A stretch of DNA of 64,000 nucleotides, from positions 86,067 to 150,066 of the forward strand of contig NZ_JAHKRK010000001.1 of the NCBI RefSeq assembly GCF_019396355.1. Direction: 5' to 3'. The DNA comes from Pseudonocardia nigra. Its GTDB lineage: Bacteria; Actinomycetota; Actinomycetes; Mycobacteriales; Pseudonocardiaceae. Below, piece after piece: positions 42,985 through 51,104 of the stretch. Numbering within the stretch: position 1 is the stretch's first letter; every line of letters starts with the position of its first letter. The notes under the pieces were generated by a model, which ran no database searches, was not told the DNA's origin, and was given only the letters and a program-made list of their open reading frames with translations. The position numbers were made by a program, and so were the translations under genes.

Positions 42985-44247
42985 TCAGCGGGCCCGGTCT
43001 AGCGCGAGCAACGTCGCGCCGTGCACGCGGATGCCGGTCACGATGTCGTCGAGGTCGGTCCACTCGTCAGGGCAGTGGCTCCGGCCCCCGCGGGACGGCA
43101 CGAAGATCATGCCCATCGGGCACAGGCGCGCGATGTGCACGGCGTCATGGGTTGCGCCGCTGGGCACCGCTTCCCACGCGATCCCGAGTGAGTCGGCCAC
43201 GGAGGAGACGACCTCGTGCACATCCGGACTCGCCGGGAGACAGTCGTTGTCGAGCGACCACGTCAGGTCCACGTCGACACCGTGCTCGGCCGCCTTGCGG
43301 GCGATCTCCTCGGTGAGCCGGACCTGGGCGGCCGAGAGCCAGTCGACGTCGACGCTGCGCATCTCCGCCTGCATCCGCACGAGCCCGGGCACGACGTTGG
43401 GGGAGCCGGGCTCCGCGTCGAGCCGTGAGGTGGTCGCCACCCCGTGGACCGGCGCGCCGCACCCCTCCTGGCGCACCGCCAGGACGGCGTCCGCCGCGGC
43501 CACCAGGGCGTCCCGGCGATCTCCCATCGGCATCGTCCCGGCGTGGTCGGGCCGGCCGGTGAAGGTGGCCAGCAGGCGTCGGATCCCCGCGATCGCCGTG
43601 ACCACGCCGATCCCGGCCCCGCGCTCCTCGAGCACCGGCCCCTGCTCGATGTGCAGCTCGACGTAGCGGTGCAGGCCCCGGGGACCGAACCGCCCGGCCG
43701 CCCGGAGAACGTCCGAGGGGTCCAGGCCGAAGCTCGCGTAGCGGTCGCCGAGCCGGACGCCGTGGTGGTCGCGCCGGTCGAGGTGTTCCTGCGTGAGCGC
43801 GCCGGCCAGCGCCCGGCTGCCGAGGCAGCTGAGCCCGAAGTCGTTCGATTCCTCCCCGAGGAAGTCCACGACCAGGAGGTCGTGGTCAGGCCGCACGTCG
43901 TTCTCCACGAGCTGCCGCACCACCTCGAGGGAGCCGAGGACGCCCACCATGCCGTCGAACCGGCCGCCGGACGCGACCGTGTCCGTGTGCGACCCGGTCA
44001 TCAGCGCAGGTGCGGCCGCACTCCGCCCGGGGAGCACCCCGATGAGGTTCCCCGCGTGGTCGGCGTGGACGGTGAGGCCGGCGTCCGCCATCCTCGCCCG
44101 GACCCACTCCCGCGACGCCCGGTAGGGCTCGGAGAAGACGGTGCGCGTCCATCCGCTGCTCGCCGGGTCATGGATCTGCGACAGCTCGGTCAGGTCGTCC
44201 TGCACCCGTTGCGCGTTCGGCTCGAGCCGGTCGAGGTCGGTCGCCAT
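42985..44247 (-). CDS. M20-family N-carbamoyl-amino acid/allantoate hydrolase
   Basis: Zn-dependent hydrolase of the M20 HyuC/AllC branch, 420 residues. Metal-site and signature segments are LMTGSHTDTVASGGRFDGMVGVLGSLE, EESNDFGLSCLGSRALAG and YVELHIEQGPVLEERGAGIGVV, with RPDHAGTMPMGDRRDAL in the dimerisation domain and GATHDAVHIARLCPMGMIFVPS near the end. The enzymes remove carbamoyl groups from N-carbamoyl amino acids, allantoate or ureidopropionate. ATG 44247 is chosen over upstream in-frame codons because it has AAGGA about 9 bases upstream and a normal N-terminus (MATDLDRLEPN). Confidence 0.92.
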   Translation of the reverse strand: MATDLDRLEPNAQRVQDDLTELSQIHDPASSGWTRTVFSEPYRASREWVRARMADAGLTVHADHAGNLIGVLPGRSAAAPALMTGSHTDTVASGGRFDGMVGVLGSLEVVRQLVENDVRPDHDLLVVDFLGEESNDFGLSCLGSRALAGALTQEHLDRRDHHGVRLGDRYASFGLDPSDVLRAAGRFGPRGLHRYVELHIEQGPVLEERGAGIGVVTAIAGIRRLLATFTGRPDHAGTMPMGDRRDALVAAADAVLAVRQEGCGAPVHGVATTSRLDAEPGSPNVVPGLVRMQAEMRSVDVDWLSAAQVRLTEEIARKAAEHGVDVDLTWSLDNDCLPASPDVHEVVSSVADSLGIAWEAVPSGATHDAVHIARLCPMGMIFVPSRGGRSHCPDEWTDLDDIVTGIRVHGATLLALDRAR

Positions 44248-44300
44248 CCTGCTCGGTCCTTCCGTCGTCGCTCGGTCGTTCCGCTGTCCGCGATGCCGTC

Positions 44301-44870
44301 GTGCCGTGCGGCCCTCGCGCGTTGGACGCGCTCGAGGGACAGGCTTCCACACGGCGCGCTCGCCGACTTCCGCGGAATCCCCGCGCTGCCCGCCCCCCGC
44401 GCATCGACGTGCCCAACCACAAGCTCGGCACGCTCGCCGACTACTGGGGGGTCCGCCGGCAACGCGCGCACGACGCCGAGGACGACACGCAGGTCCTGTC
44501 CCGCGGCACGGACGTCGACGTCGTCGCCTTCCTCGTCGACGCGGACGAGCGGGTCATCGCCGACGAGGACTTCGTCTTCTACAACGCACCCGTCAGCGAG
44601 CACGGCACGGTCGCCCTGTCCGTCGACGGGGACAGCGAGCAGAGCGTCCGCGTCGATCTCGCCCTCGTCTCCGAGCACCACAGCAAGATCATCATTGCCG
44701 CGGCCGTCGACGGCGACGCCACCTTCGGCGACCTGGGCGCCGTCACCCTCAGCGTCGACGGGGACACCGCCACTTCGGCCACCTCCACGTTCGACGCCGC
44801 CACCACCGAGCGCACGATGCTGCTGGCCGAGCTCGCCACGCGCCACGGCGTCACCGTCGACAGCCCGTGA
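44301..44870 (+). pseudogene. exonuclease-TerD protein remnant with internal deletions
   Basis: A patchwork of two recognisable domains. First comes the end of a DnaQ-like 3'-5' exonuclease (HKLGTLADYWGVRRQRAHDAEDDTQVL, with the ExoIII-type H-x4-D). It is directly followed by a TerD domain (DVDVVAFLVDADERVIADEDFVFYNAP, ALSVDGD). Sequences expected between them are missing. The TerD end jumps from TTERTMLLAEL straight to ATRHGVTVDSP, losing the conserved aromatic/GQG segment. The N-terminal Arg-rich stretch does not look like an exonuclease. I infer a larger exonuclease-TerD gene reduced by at least two in-frame deletions. Confidence 0.5.
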
Positions 44871-44928
44871 TCGCGGTCGTCCCGGTCCGACGATCCGGAT
44901 CGCCCCCGCTGGGACGCGATGTCCGCGA

Positions 44929-46419
44929 TCACGTGGACGCGCGGTCGTCGGCCCGTCCCGGAAGCCTGGCGGCTCGTAGCGCGCTGCGCCGAACCTTGCC
45001 CGCCGGGTCGCGCAGCGACTCGTCGACGAACTCCACGGTCCGCGGGATCTTGTTGTGGGTCAGGCGCGTCCGGAGGTGCTCGCGCAGCTCCTCGGCACTC
45101 ACCGGGACCCGCACCTGCACGATCGCGTGCACGGTGCTGCCGAGGTCCTCGTCGGGCACCCCGATCACCGCGCACGAGTCGACGGCCGGATGCTCGGTCA
45201 GGGCGTTCTCCACCTCGGCCGGGTACACGTTCGCCCCGCCGACGAGGATCATGTCGGCCCGCCGGTCGGCCAGGTACAGGTAGCCGTCGGCGTCGAAGCG
45301 CCCCATGTCGCCGAGGGTCTCCCAGCCGTCCCGTCGCGTCGCCTCCGCGCCGAGGTACCGGTAGGTGCGTGGCATTCCCGGCGACGGCCGCATCCAGATC
45401 TCGCCGGTCTCCCCCGGGGGCAGGACGCGGAAGTCGTCACCGCGGACCGCCATCTCGCCCCCGGTGACGCGCCCGACCGAACCGGGGTGGCTCAGCCACT
45501 CGGCACCGTCGATCATGCAGCTGGCCTGGGACTCCGTGCCGGCGTAGAGCTCGACGACCGTCTCCGGGCCGACCCAGTCGATCCAGCCGCGCTTGACGTG
45601 CTCCGGACAGGGCGCGCCGACGTGCAGCAGCGTGCGCACCGACGACAGGTCGGCCGCCCGCCGGACGTCCGCGGCCAGCCGCAGCATCCGCCCCATCATC
45701 GTCGGCACGGCGTACAGCCAGGTCACGCGGTGCTCGCGGACGAGGTGCAGGGCCCGCTCGGCGTCGAACCGGCCCATCAGCACGACGTGGTGCCCCTGCA
45801 GCAGCGCCATCAGGGCGAACATGTTCGGCGCGTTGTGGTGCAGCGGCGCGGTCGCGAGCATGACCCCGTCCGGATCGATGCGCAGCGCCGGGGCGCGGGC
45901 GAGGACCGCCTCCACGCTCGCCTCGTGGCCGGAGACGATCACCTTCGGCCGGCCGGTGCTGCCGCCCGACACGGGCGCCTTCCACGACGGCCCGACGACG
46001 TCGGGCAACGGCCCGTCGGGCTCGTCCCGGACGTCCTCCTCGGCGCTCATCCAAGCGCGGCCCTCCGGCGGTTCCGGCCCGACGACCAGCGCCGGGTCGG
46101 CGACATCCAGCAGTGCGGCGAGCTCCGTGGCCGGGAGGCGGAACGGCAGCGGCTGCGGCACCGCCCCCAGCTTCCATGCGGCGACGGACGCCTCGATGTG
46201 GCGCACCCGGTTCGGCAGCGCGATCGAGACCAGCGAGCCCGCCGTGACGCCGCGGGCGGCGAAGCGGCGGGCGAGCTGGTTCGTGCGCCGGTCCAGGTCG
46301 GCACGGCCGACGGTCTCGTGCTCGTCGGTCACCGCGGGCCGCCCCGGGTCGCGAGCGGCCAGCTCGCGCAGCCGGACCGACAGCGCCGTGGAGCCGGCCG
46401 GGGAGCTCGAGCCCGTCAT
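44929..46419 (-). CDS. AMP-dependent acyl-CoA synthetase/ligase
   Basis: ANL-superfamily ligase of 496 residues that would adenylate a carboxylic acid and transfer it to CoA. The P-loop is SGGSTGRPK, the adenylate motif is YAGTESQASCM, the hinge is LADRRADMILVGGANVYPAEVE and the catalytic Lys is in DPAGKVRRS. The N-terminal domain is short and resembles ligases of the bile-acid/fatty-acid-CoA group in actinobacteria. It lies alone on the minus strand, downstream of a 383-bp non-coding stretch. Substrate is unknown. Confidence 0.92.
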   Translation of the reverse strand: MTGSSSPAGSTALSVRLRELAARDPGRPAVTDEHETVGRADLDRRTNQLARRFAARGVTAGSLVSIALPNRVRHIEASVAAWKLGAVPQPLPFRLPATELAALLDVADPALVVGPEPPEGRAWMSAEEDVRDEPDGPLPDVVGPSWKAPVSGGSTGRPKVIVSGHEASVEAVLARAPALRIDPDGVMLATAPLHHNAPNMFALMALLQGHHVVLMGRFDAERALHLVREHRVTWLYAVPTMMGRMLRLAADVRRAADLSSVRTLLHVGAPCPEHVKRGWIDWVGPETVVELYAGTESQASCMIDGAEWLSHPGSVGRVTGGEMAVRGDDFRVLPPGETGEIWMRPSPGMPRTYRYLGAEATRRDGWETLGDMGRFDADGYLYLADRRADMILVGGANVYPAEVENALTEHPAVDSCAVIGVPDEDLGSTVHAIVQVRVPVSAEELREHLRTRLTHNKIPRTVEFVDESLRDPAGKVRRSALRAARLPGRADDRAST

Positions 46420-46802
46420 CGCGCCACCTGTCCCACGGGTGCTCGCGCCACCGCGAACCTCCCTTCCTCGGTCCGCACGTCGGGGGCCCCCGCTGCAACA
46501 GATGTGCTACCACGTGGCGCAGAGCACCGACAACGGCAGGCCGGGCGCGTCAGCCGCCGTCGTGTCCCCGGGCCGCCCCGGGTCGGCGCGCCGCGCGTCG
46601 CGTCCGCGGGTCCATGTCGCGGGCGTGCTCGGTGGCGAAGCCGGAGACCGGGGCAACCGTCCTGGGTCCGCGCCGTCCGCCGGTCACGGACCCGGCCCGG
46701 ACGTAGCCGGCTCCCCTGAGGGCGCCGGGGATTGCAGCAAAGCCACTTTCATGCAACGCCGTTGCGTGAAAGTGGCTTTGCTGCAACGCGGGCTGGTGGC
46801 CC
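46420..46802. other. non-coding stretch with a long inverted repeat
   Basis: No frame here looks coding. It holds the upstream region of the acyl-CoA ligase gene (46420-46520, no clear promoter) and the 3' region of the amidase gene with a 26-bp inverted repeat at 46732-46786. Confidence 0.7.
46732..46786. terminator. 26-bp-stem hairpin, terminator or repeated palindromic element
   Basis: Arms TTGCAGCAAAGCCACTTTCA... and its complement pair over 26 positions with a single T-G wobble and a 3-base loop. It is AT-richer than its surroundings. It lies 16 bp beyond the amidase stop, so termination is the simplest role. Length and symmetry suggest it may belong to a family of repeated intergenic palindromes (not testable here). 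Confidence 0.75.
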
Positions 46803-48155
46803 CTACTCGGGCACGACCACGGTCTCGATCCGGCCGGCGGCGGCGAGCAGGGCGGTGTCCTCCCCGGGCAGGGCCTCGAGCGAGATCCCGATCGGCAGGC
46901 CGCTCGCCGTCCCGCCGGCGGGCAGCGAGATCGCCGGAATCCCCGACGTCGAGCCGGGCCCGGTGTTGCGGATCGTGGTGAGGAAGACCGGCACCTGCCG
47001 CCCGTTCAGCTCGGTGGTGTCGTCGTCCCCGACGGGCGGGGCCGGCAGCGGCACCGTGGGGTAGACGAGCGCGTCGAGCCGGCCGTCCGCGGGGCACAGC
47101 GCCGCCGCGTACGCCGCCCGCAGGCGGTCCCGCGTGACGAGCGCCTGCCGGTGGACCTCCGCGGTGACGTCCCCGCTCGCCGCGAGCTCGAGCGCGGCGC
47201 GGACGTCCGGGGAGGCGACCCGGGCCAGCACGTCGGCGAACCCCAGCTCCCGCTCCGGGCCGGGCAGGGTCGCGAGGTAGGCCGGCAGGTCCTCGGCGAT
47301 CTCGAAGAACACGATCGGGAAGCCGCACTCGGCGTCCAGCTCGTGTGCGCCGGCCACCTCCACCTCCACCAGCTCGACGCCGGCGTCGGCCAGCCGGTCC
47401 AGCGCCCGCTCGGTGCACGCGGCCACCTCGGGGTGCAGGTCGTCGTAGAAGCCGGGGCGCGGCACCCCGAGCCGCAGCCGGCGCGCCGGCGACGCGGCGG
47501 CGCGCTCGCCGGTCACGAGCTCGTCGACGAGCGCGGCGTCGGCGACGGTCGAGGCGAGGACCCCCGCGGTGTCCCGGGTCCGCGAGATCGGCACGGTGGC
47601 ACCGGTCCCCCACCGACCGACCGTCGGCCGGAAGCCGACCACACCGCAGTGCGCCGCCGGCACCCGCACCGAACCACCAGTGTCGGTACCGAGGGCGACC
47701 GGCACCACTCCGGTGGCCACCGCCACCGCCGAGCCGCCCGACGAGCCGCCCGACGAGCGGCCCGGGTCGTGCGGGTTGCGCACCGGCCCGAAGGCGGTGT
47801 TGTTGCTGGTGATCCCCAGCGCCAGCTCGTGCAGGTTGGTCTTGCCGACGACCGCGGCTCCGGCGGCGCGCAACCGCTCGACCGCGAGCTGGTCACGGCC
47901 CGGTCGCGAGTCGGCCAGGGCCGGGGTGCCGCCCGTGGTCGGCAGGTCCCGGGTGTCGAGGTTGTCCTTCACCGCGACCGGCACCCCGGCCAGCGGACCG
48001 GTCCCGCCCTCCGCCCGGTCGGCGAGCGTGATGAACGCACCGAGACCCGCGATCCCCCGCGCGGCCTCGAGGCTCTGGGCGATCACCTCCCGCTCGGACG
48101 ACGCAGCGATCTGCGCACGGACCTCGTCGAGGCCTCGGGTCTGCAGGGGAGCCAT
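46803..48155 (-). CDS. amidase-signature family hydrolase
   Basis: Amidase-signature enzyme of 450 residues. The catalytic Ser-cisSer-Lys triad is complete: Lys in VAVKDNLDTRDLP, cis-Ser in DPGRSSGGSSGGSAVAVA and the nucleophile Ser in GTDTGGSVRVPAAHCG. The family includes allophanate hydrolases, AtzF-like enzymes and broad amidases. The C-terminal domain lacks the extension of allophanate hydrolase, so a small-amide or acyl-amide substrate is likely. No partner gene is adjacent; it is followed by a strong hairpin. Confidence 0.92.
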   Translation of the reverse strand: MAPLQTRGLDEVRAQIAASSEREVIAQSLEAARGIAGLGAFITLADRAEGGTGPLAGVPVAVKDNLDTRDLPTTGGTPALADSRPGRDQLAVERLRAAGAAVVGKTNLHELALGITSNNTAFGPVRNPHDPGRSSGGSSGGSAVAVATGVVPVALGTDTGGSVRVPAAHCGVVGFRPTVGRWGTGATVPISRTRDTAGVLASTVADAALVDELVTGERAAASPARRLRLGVPRPGFYDDLHPEVAACTERALDRLADAGVELVEVEVAGAHELDAECGFPIVFFEIAEDLPAYLATLPGPERELGFADVLARVASPDVRAALELAASGDVTAEVHRQALVTRDRLRAAYAAALCPADGRLDALVYPTVPLPAPPVGDDDTTELNGRQVPVFLTTIRNTGPGSTSGIPAISLPAGGTASGLPIGISLEALPGEDTALLAAAGRIETVVVPE

Positions 48156-48361
48156 GGCGCCGCCTCTCGTCGGACCTGACGGCCACGCACGAGACCGATC
48201 GCGCTTGCGACGGCCGGCGGGACCGGGAGCAGCAGCGTAACCAGCCCGGCCGAGCCCCCTCCCCGAGCCGACGGCCCGGGCCGAGGACGATGGTCCGGGG
48301 GCCGTCGCCGAGCGCAGGAGAGCGAGCGCGAGCGGCGACGGGTGGCTGACAGGAAGGGGTC

Positions 48362-49129
48362 ATGCGGTACGCGGCGATCGGGGACAGCTTCACCGAGGGC
48401 GTCGGCGACGAACTCCCGGACGGCTCCGTCCGGGGCTGGGCGGACCGGGTGGCCGCGGGGCTCGCGGCCGCGCGCGGTGGCGAGGTCCGGTACGCGAACC
48501 TGGCGGTCCGGGGGCGCCTGCTGGAGCCGATCGTGACCGTCCAGCTCGAGGCGGCCCTGTCCCTCGCCCCGGCGCCCACCCTGATCACCCTCAACGGCGG
48601 CGGCAACGACATGCTGCGCCGGGGCATCGACGTGGCCCGCCTGGTCGCCCTGACCGAGCGAGCGGTCCGCCGCTGCCGCGATGCCGGCGTTCGGCTCGTG
48701 CTGCTCAGCGGCGCCGACCCGTCGGACCGGCTCCCGTTCGGGCGCACGGTCCGCCGCCGCGGCGCGGAGCTCACCACGCACATCAGGGCGCTGGCGGCAG
48801 CCCATGGCGTGCAGCTCGTGGACGTCTTCCACGACGCCGAGATCCGCCGTCCCGGCTACTGGTCCGCGGATCGGCTGCACCTGAACGGCGCAGGCCATCA
48901 GCGGGTCGCCGAGCTCGTGCTCGAGGCGCTGGGCGCGGGCCCGGCGGCCCGGGCGGCGAGCGCCGACCCACTCGTGGCCCGCCGGCTGCGCACCGAGGCG
49001 CGCTACTACCGCGAGCACGTGCTCCCCTGGGTTCACCGCAGGCTGCGGGGCCGCTCCTCCGGCGACACCCGGACCGGCAAGTACCTCGACTGGGTCCCCG
49101 TCCCGGCCGCCGACGAGCAGCAGGTGTAG
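48362..49129 (+). CDS. SGNH/GDSL-family hydrolase
   Basis: Cytoplasmic serine hydrolase of 255 residues with all four SGNH blocks: Ser in AAIGDSFTEGVGD, Gly in ANLAVRGRLLEPI, Asn in TLNGGGNDMLRRG and the Asp-x-x-His equivalent DRLHLNGAGHQ. No signal peptide is present. AGGAAG is 6 bases before the ATG. Acyl esters or acetylated sugars are typical substrates. It is divergent from the amidase gene. Confidence 0.9.
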   Translation: MRYAAIGDSFTEGVGDELPDGSVRGWADRVAAGLAAARGGEVRYANLAVRGRLLEPIVTVQLEAALSLAPAPTLITLNGGGNDMLRRGIDVARLVALTERAVRRCRDAGVRLVLLSGADPSDRLPFGRTVRRRGAELTTHIRALAAAHGVQLVDVFHDAEIRRPGYWSADRLHLNGAGHQRVAELVLEALGAGPAARAASADPLVARRLRTEARYYREHVLPWVHRRLRGRSSGDTRTGKYLDWVPVPAADEQQV

Positions 49130-49159
49130 CCGGGTCGGGCGGGCGCAGGCGGCGCGTAT

Positions 49160-49340
49160 CGGAGGCTGCGCAGGTCACCCGCCAGAACGGGTGGTCCGGC
49201 GGGTAGCCGGCGACCGTGCCCTCGACGATCTTGACCGCCTGATCGAGGACCGCGACATCGAGTGGGTGGCCGGTGCAGAACAGCCGGGCCAGCTCGCCGC
49301 CGCCGCCTCGAATCGACCCGTGGAGACAGGTGGTCGGCGG
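49160..49340 (-). other. possible gene remnant of unknown family
   Basis: A minus-strand segment reads like protein (GGGELARLFCTGHPLDVAVL, then QAVKIVEGTVAGYPPDHPFWRV) but has no plausible start and no nearby stop, and the codon pattern degrades on both sides. It may be the middle of a lost gene. I do not recognise the family, and chance in GC-rich DNA is possible. Confidence 0.25.
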
Positions 49341-49351
49341 CGGCGCCGAGG

Positions 49352-49924
49352 TCAGGTGACCGTGACGATCAGTACGACCAGCGCGAGAACGGTGTCGAGC
49401 ACCGCGCAGAACTCGGCCATCGAGCGCGCCACGACCCGCTCCGTCCGGTGATGGTGAACGTCCCATGCGGCGTGGGCGAGCAGCCCGGCCGCGACCACCA
49501 GCCCGGCCCACCCCGCCGCCGCCTCGACGGCCACGAGCGCGACGGCTCCCAGGACCAGCATCGCGGCGGCCTGCAGCGGCAGCCCCCACGGCGGGCGCAG
49601 CGCACCCCGGGACGCGCCATAGCCCACCAGCACGGCAGCCAGGCCGAGCATCCACCACGACGGGTCGAACGCGGGCACCGCGCGCCCGATCCCGATCAGC
49701 ACGAAGGCGACCGCGAACACCGGCCACGCCGCCGCGCGCGACCGCAGCGCCGCGGCGCCCAGATAGACGAATCCGGAGGCCGTGACGACCGGCACGACCT
49801 CGCCGCCACCGGCGATGCCGATCCCGGTCGCCAGGGCCAGCACGAGTCCGGCCGCGGCGGGCCAGCGGCGCAGGAGCCACGGGCGGTCGGGCGCACTTGC
49901 CACCGCGTCGGCAGGGCTACTCAT
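49352..49924 (-). CDS. integral membrane protein of unknown function
   Basis: 190-residue protein with about six hydrophobic helices (e.g. AAAGLVLALATGIGIAG, VFAVAFVLIGIG, MLGLAAVLVGYGAS, VLGAVALVAVEAAAGW, TVLALVVLIVTVT) and an internal HHH (HAAWDVHHHRTERVV) before the last helix. GAGGAGG lies 5 bases before the ATG, which overlaps the stop of the small upstream gene (ATGA). No family name can be assigned. Confidence 0.82.
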   Translation of the reverse strand: MSSPADAVASAPDRPWLLRRWPAAAGLVLALATGIGIAGGGEVVPVVTASGFVYLGAAALRSRAAAWPVFAVAFVLIGIGRAVPAFDPSWWMLGLAAVLVGYGASRGALRPPWGLPLQAAAMLVLGAVALVAVEAAAGWAGLVVAAGLLAHAAWDVHHHRTERVVARSMAEFCAVLDTVLALVVLIVTVT

Positions 49925-50088
49925 GACACCTCCTCGCGTCGAACCCGGTAACGCAGGCGGGACTGCCCACCCTCGCCCGGATGGACGGAGGCCTCCCTGC
50001 CTCCGGCCGCCGACAGCGCCGCCTCGTCGTGCATCCACTCCTCCTCCAGTCGGATCGGAAACGCGGGAAACCCGCCCGGGACCGTCAT
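49921..50088 (-). CDS. small protein of unknown function, coupled to membrane protein
   Basis: 55-residue ORF (MTVPGGFPAFPIRLEEEWMHDEAALSA...) with GGAGG 7 bases before its ATG and a TGA overlapping the start of the membrane-protein gene. The coupling and good Shine-Dalgarno argue that it is translated. It is soluble and charged, with no domain recognised. A longer form could start at 50169. Confidence 0.6.
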   Translation of the reverse strand: MTVPGGFPAFPIRLEEEWMHDEAALSAAGGREASVHPGEGGQSRLRYRVRREEVS

Positions 50089-50241
50089 GACGGGCCCTCC
50101 GGTTCGCTCGGGGACCGACGCGGACAAGGGTCTCCGCAGGCGGCGCCGCTGCCAGGTGCCGAAGGTCATGCCTGCAGGTCATGGCCGTGTCATGACCGGA
50201 CACGACCCCATGTCGGCGAGCGGGCGGTAGATTCGTCCGGG

Positions 50242-50913
50242 ATGGCGAACCCCACCCGCAGCTGGGTCAGCTGGTCGTCCGGCAAGGACGGCGCGTTCGC
50301 CCTGTACGCAGCGCGCGAGACCGCTGCCGTGGACGTCGTCGGCCTGTTCACGACGCTCGACACCACGACCTGCCGGGTTCCGGTGCACGGCGTTCCGCAT
50401 GCTCTGGTGCAGGCACAGGCCGATGCCCTCGGCCTGCCCCTGCACACCGTCGACCTGCCGTGGCCGTGTCCCAACGAGGTCTACGAGGCGCGAATGGGCG
50501 ACGCGCTCGCCGCGGCCACCCGGGCGGGTGTCGAGCGGCTCGTGTTCGGCGACCTGCACCTGCGCGACGTCCGCGACTACCGGGAGCGGGCGCTCGCCGG
50601 CTCCGGAGTCACGCCGCTGTTCCCACTGTGGGGCCGCCCCACCGCGGAGCTGGCCGTCGAGATGGTGCGCGGCGGGCTGCGCGCCGTGGTGACGTGCGTC
50701 GACCCCACGCAGGCACCGGCTGAGCTGGCCGGGCGGTGGTTCGACGAGCGGTTCCTGGACGCGCTGCCCGCCGGAGTCGACCCGTGCGGGGAGAACGGCG
50801 AGTTCCACACCTTCGTCGTCGACGGCCCGGGCTTCACCGCCCCCGTGGACGTGACCGTCGGGGAGCCCGTCGAACGGGACGGGTTCGTCGTCGCGGACCT
50901 GGAACCGCGCTGA
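50242..50913 (+). CDS. Dph6-related ATP pyrophosphatase (diphthine--ammonia ligase family)
   Basis: ATP-PP-loop protein of 223 residues. The PP motif is SWSSGKDGAFALYAA, the substrate region has RVPVHGVPHALVQAQADALGL and VFGDLHLRDVRDYRE, and the C-terminal signature is GENGEFHTFVVDGPGF, conserved in Dph6. Bacteria lack diphthamide, so the bacterial homologues must amidate another carboxylate, which is unknown. It starts at ATG 50242 after GGGATGG; transcription is probably monocistronic. Confidence 0.85.
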   Translation: MANPTRSWVSWSSGKDGAFALYAARETAAVDVVGLFTTLDTTTCRVPVHGVPHALVQAQADALGLPLHTVDLPWPCPNEVYEARMGDALAAATRAGVERLVFGDLHLRDVRDYRERALAGSGVTPLFPLWGRPTAELAVEMVRGGLRAVVTCVDPTQAPAELAGRWFDERFLDALPAGVDPCGENGEFHTFVVDGPGFTAPVDVTVGEPVERDGFVVADLEPR

Positions 50914-51041
50914 GCTGCACGCCGCACGGAATCCCCGCAGATCCGGGGCACCTGTCCCGGGACGGCCCGACGAGCGTTCCGATCATCCGATCGGTCGTCG
51001 GACCGGCAGCGCACCGCGCCGGGTTCGGTGATACTCGGCCG

Positions 51042-51104
51042 ATGACGACCGCTGCGGCGGCACCACCCGAAGCGCACCACCGGGCGCGGCGCGAGCGGGC
51101 CTGA
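51042..51104 (+). CDS. short coupled upstream ORF
   Basis: 20-codon ORF (MTTAAAAPPEAHHRARRERA) whose TGA overlaps the ATG of the following membrane-protein gene (TGATG). It lacks a Shine-Dalgarno, but TGATACT ends 6 bases before its ATG, consistent with a leaderless transcript. A regulatory or coupling role is plausible; the peptide itself has no recognisable function. Confidence 0.4.
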   Translation: MTTAAAAPPEAHHRARRERA

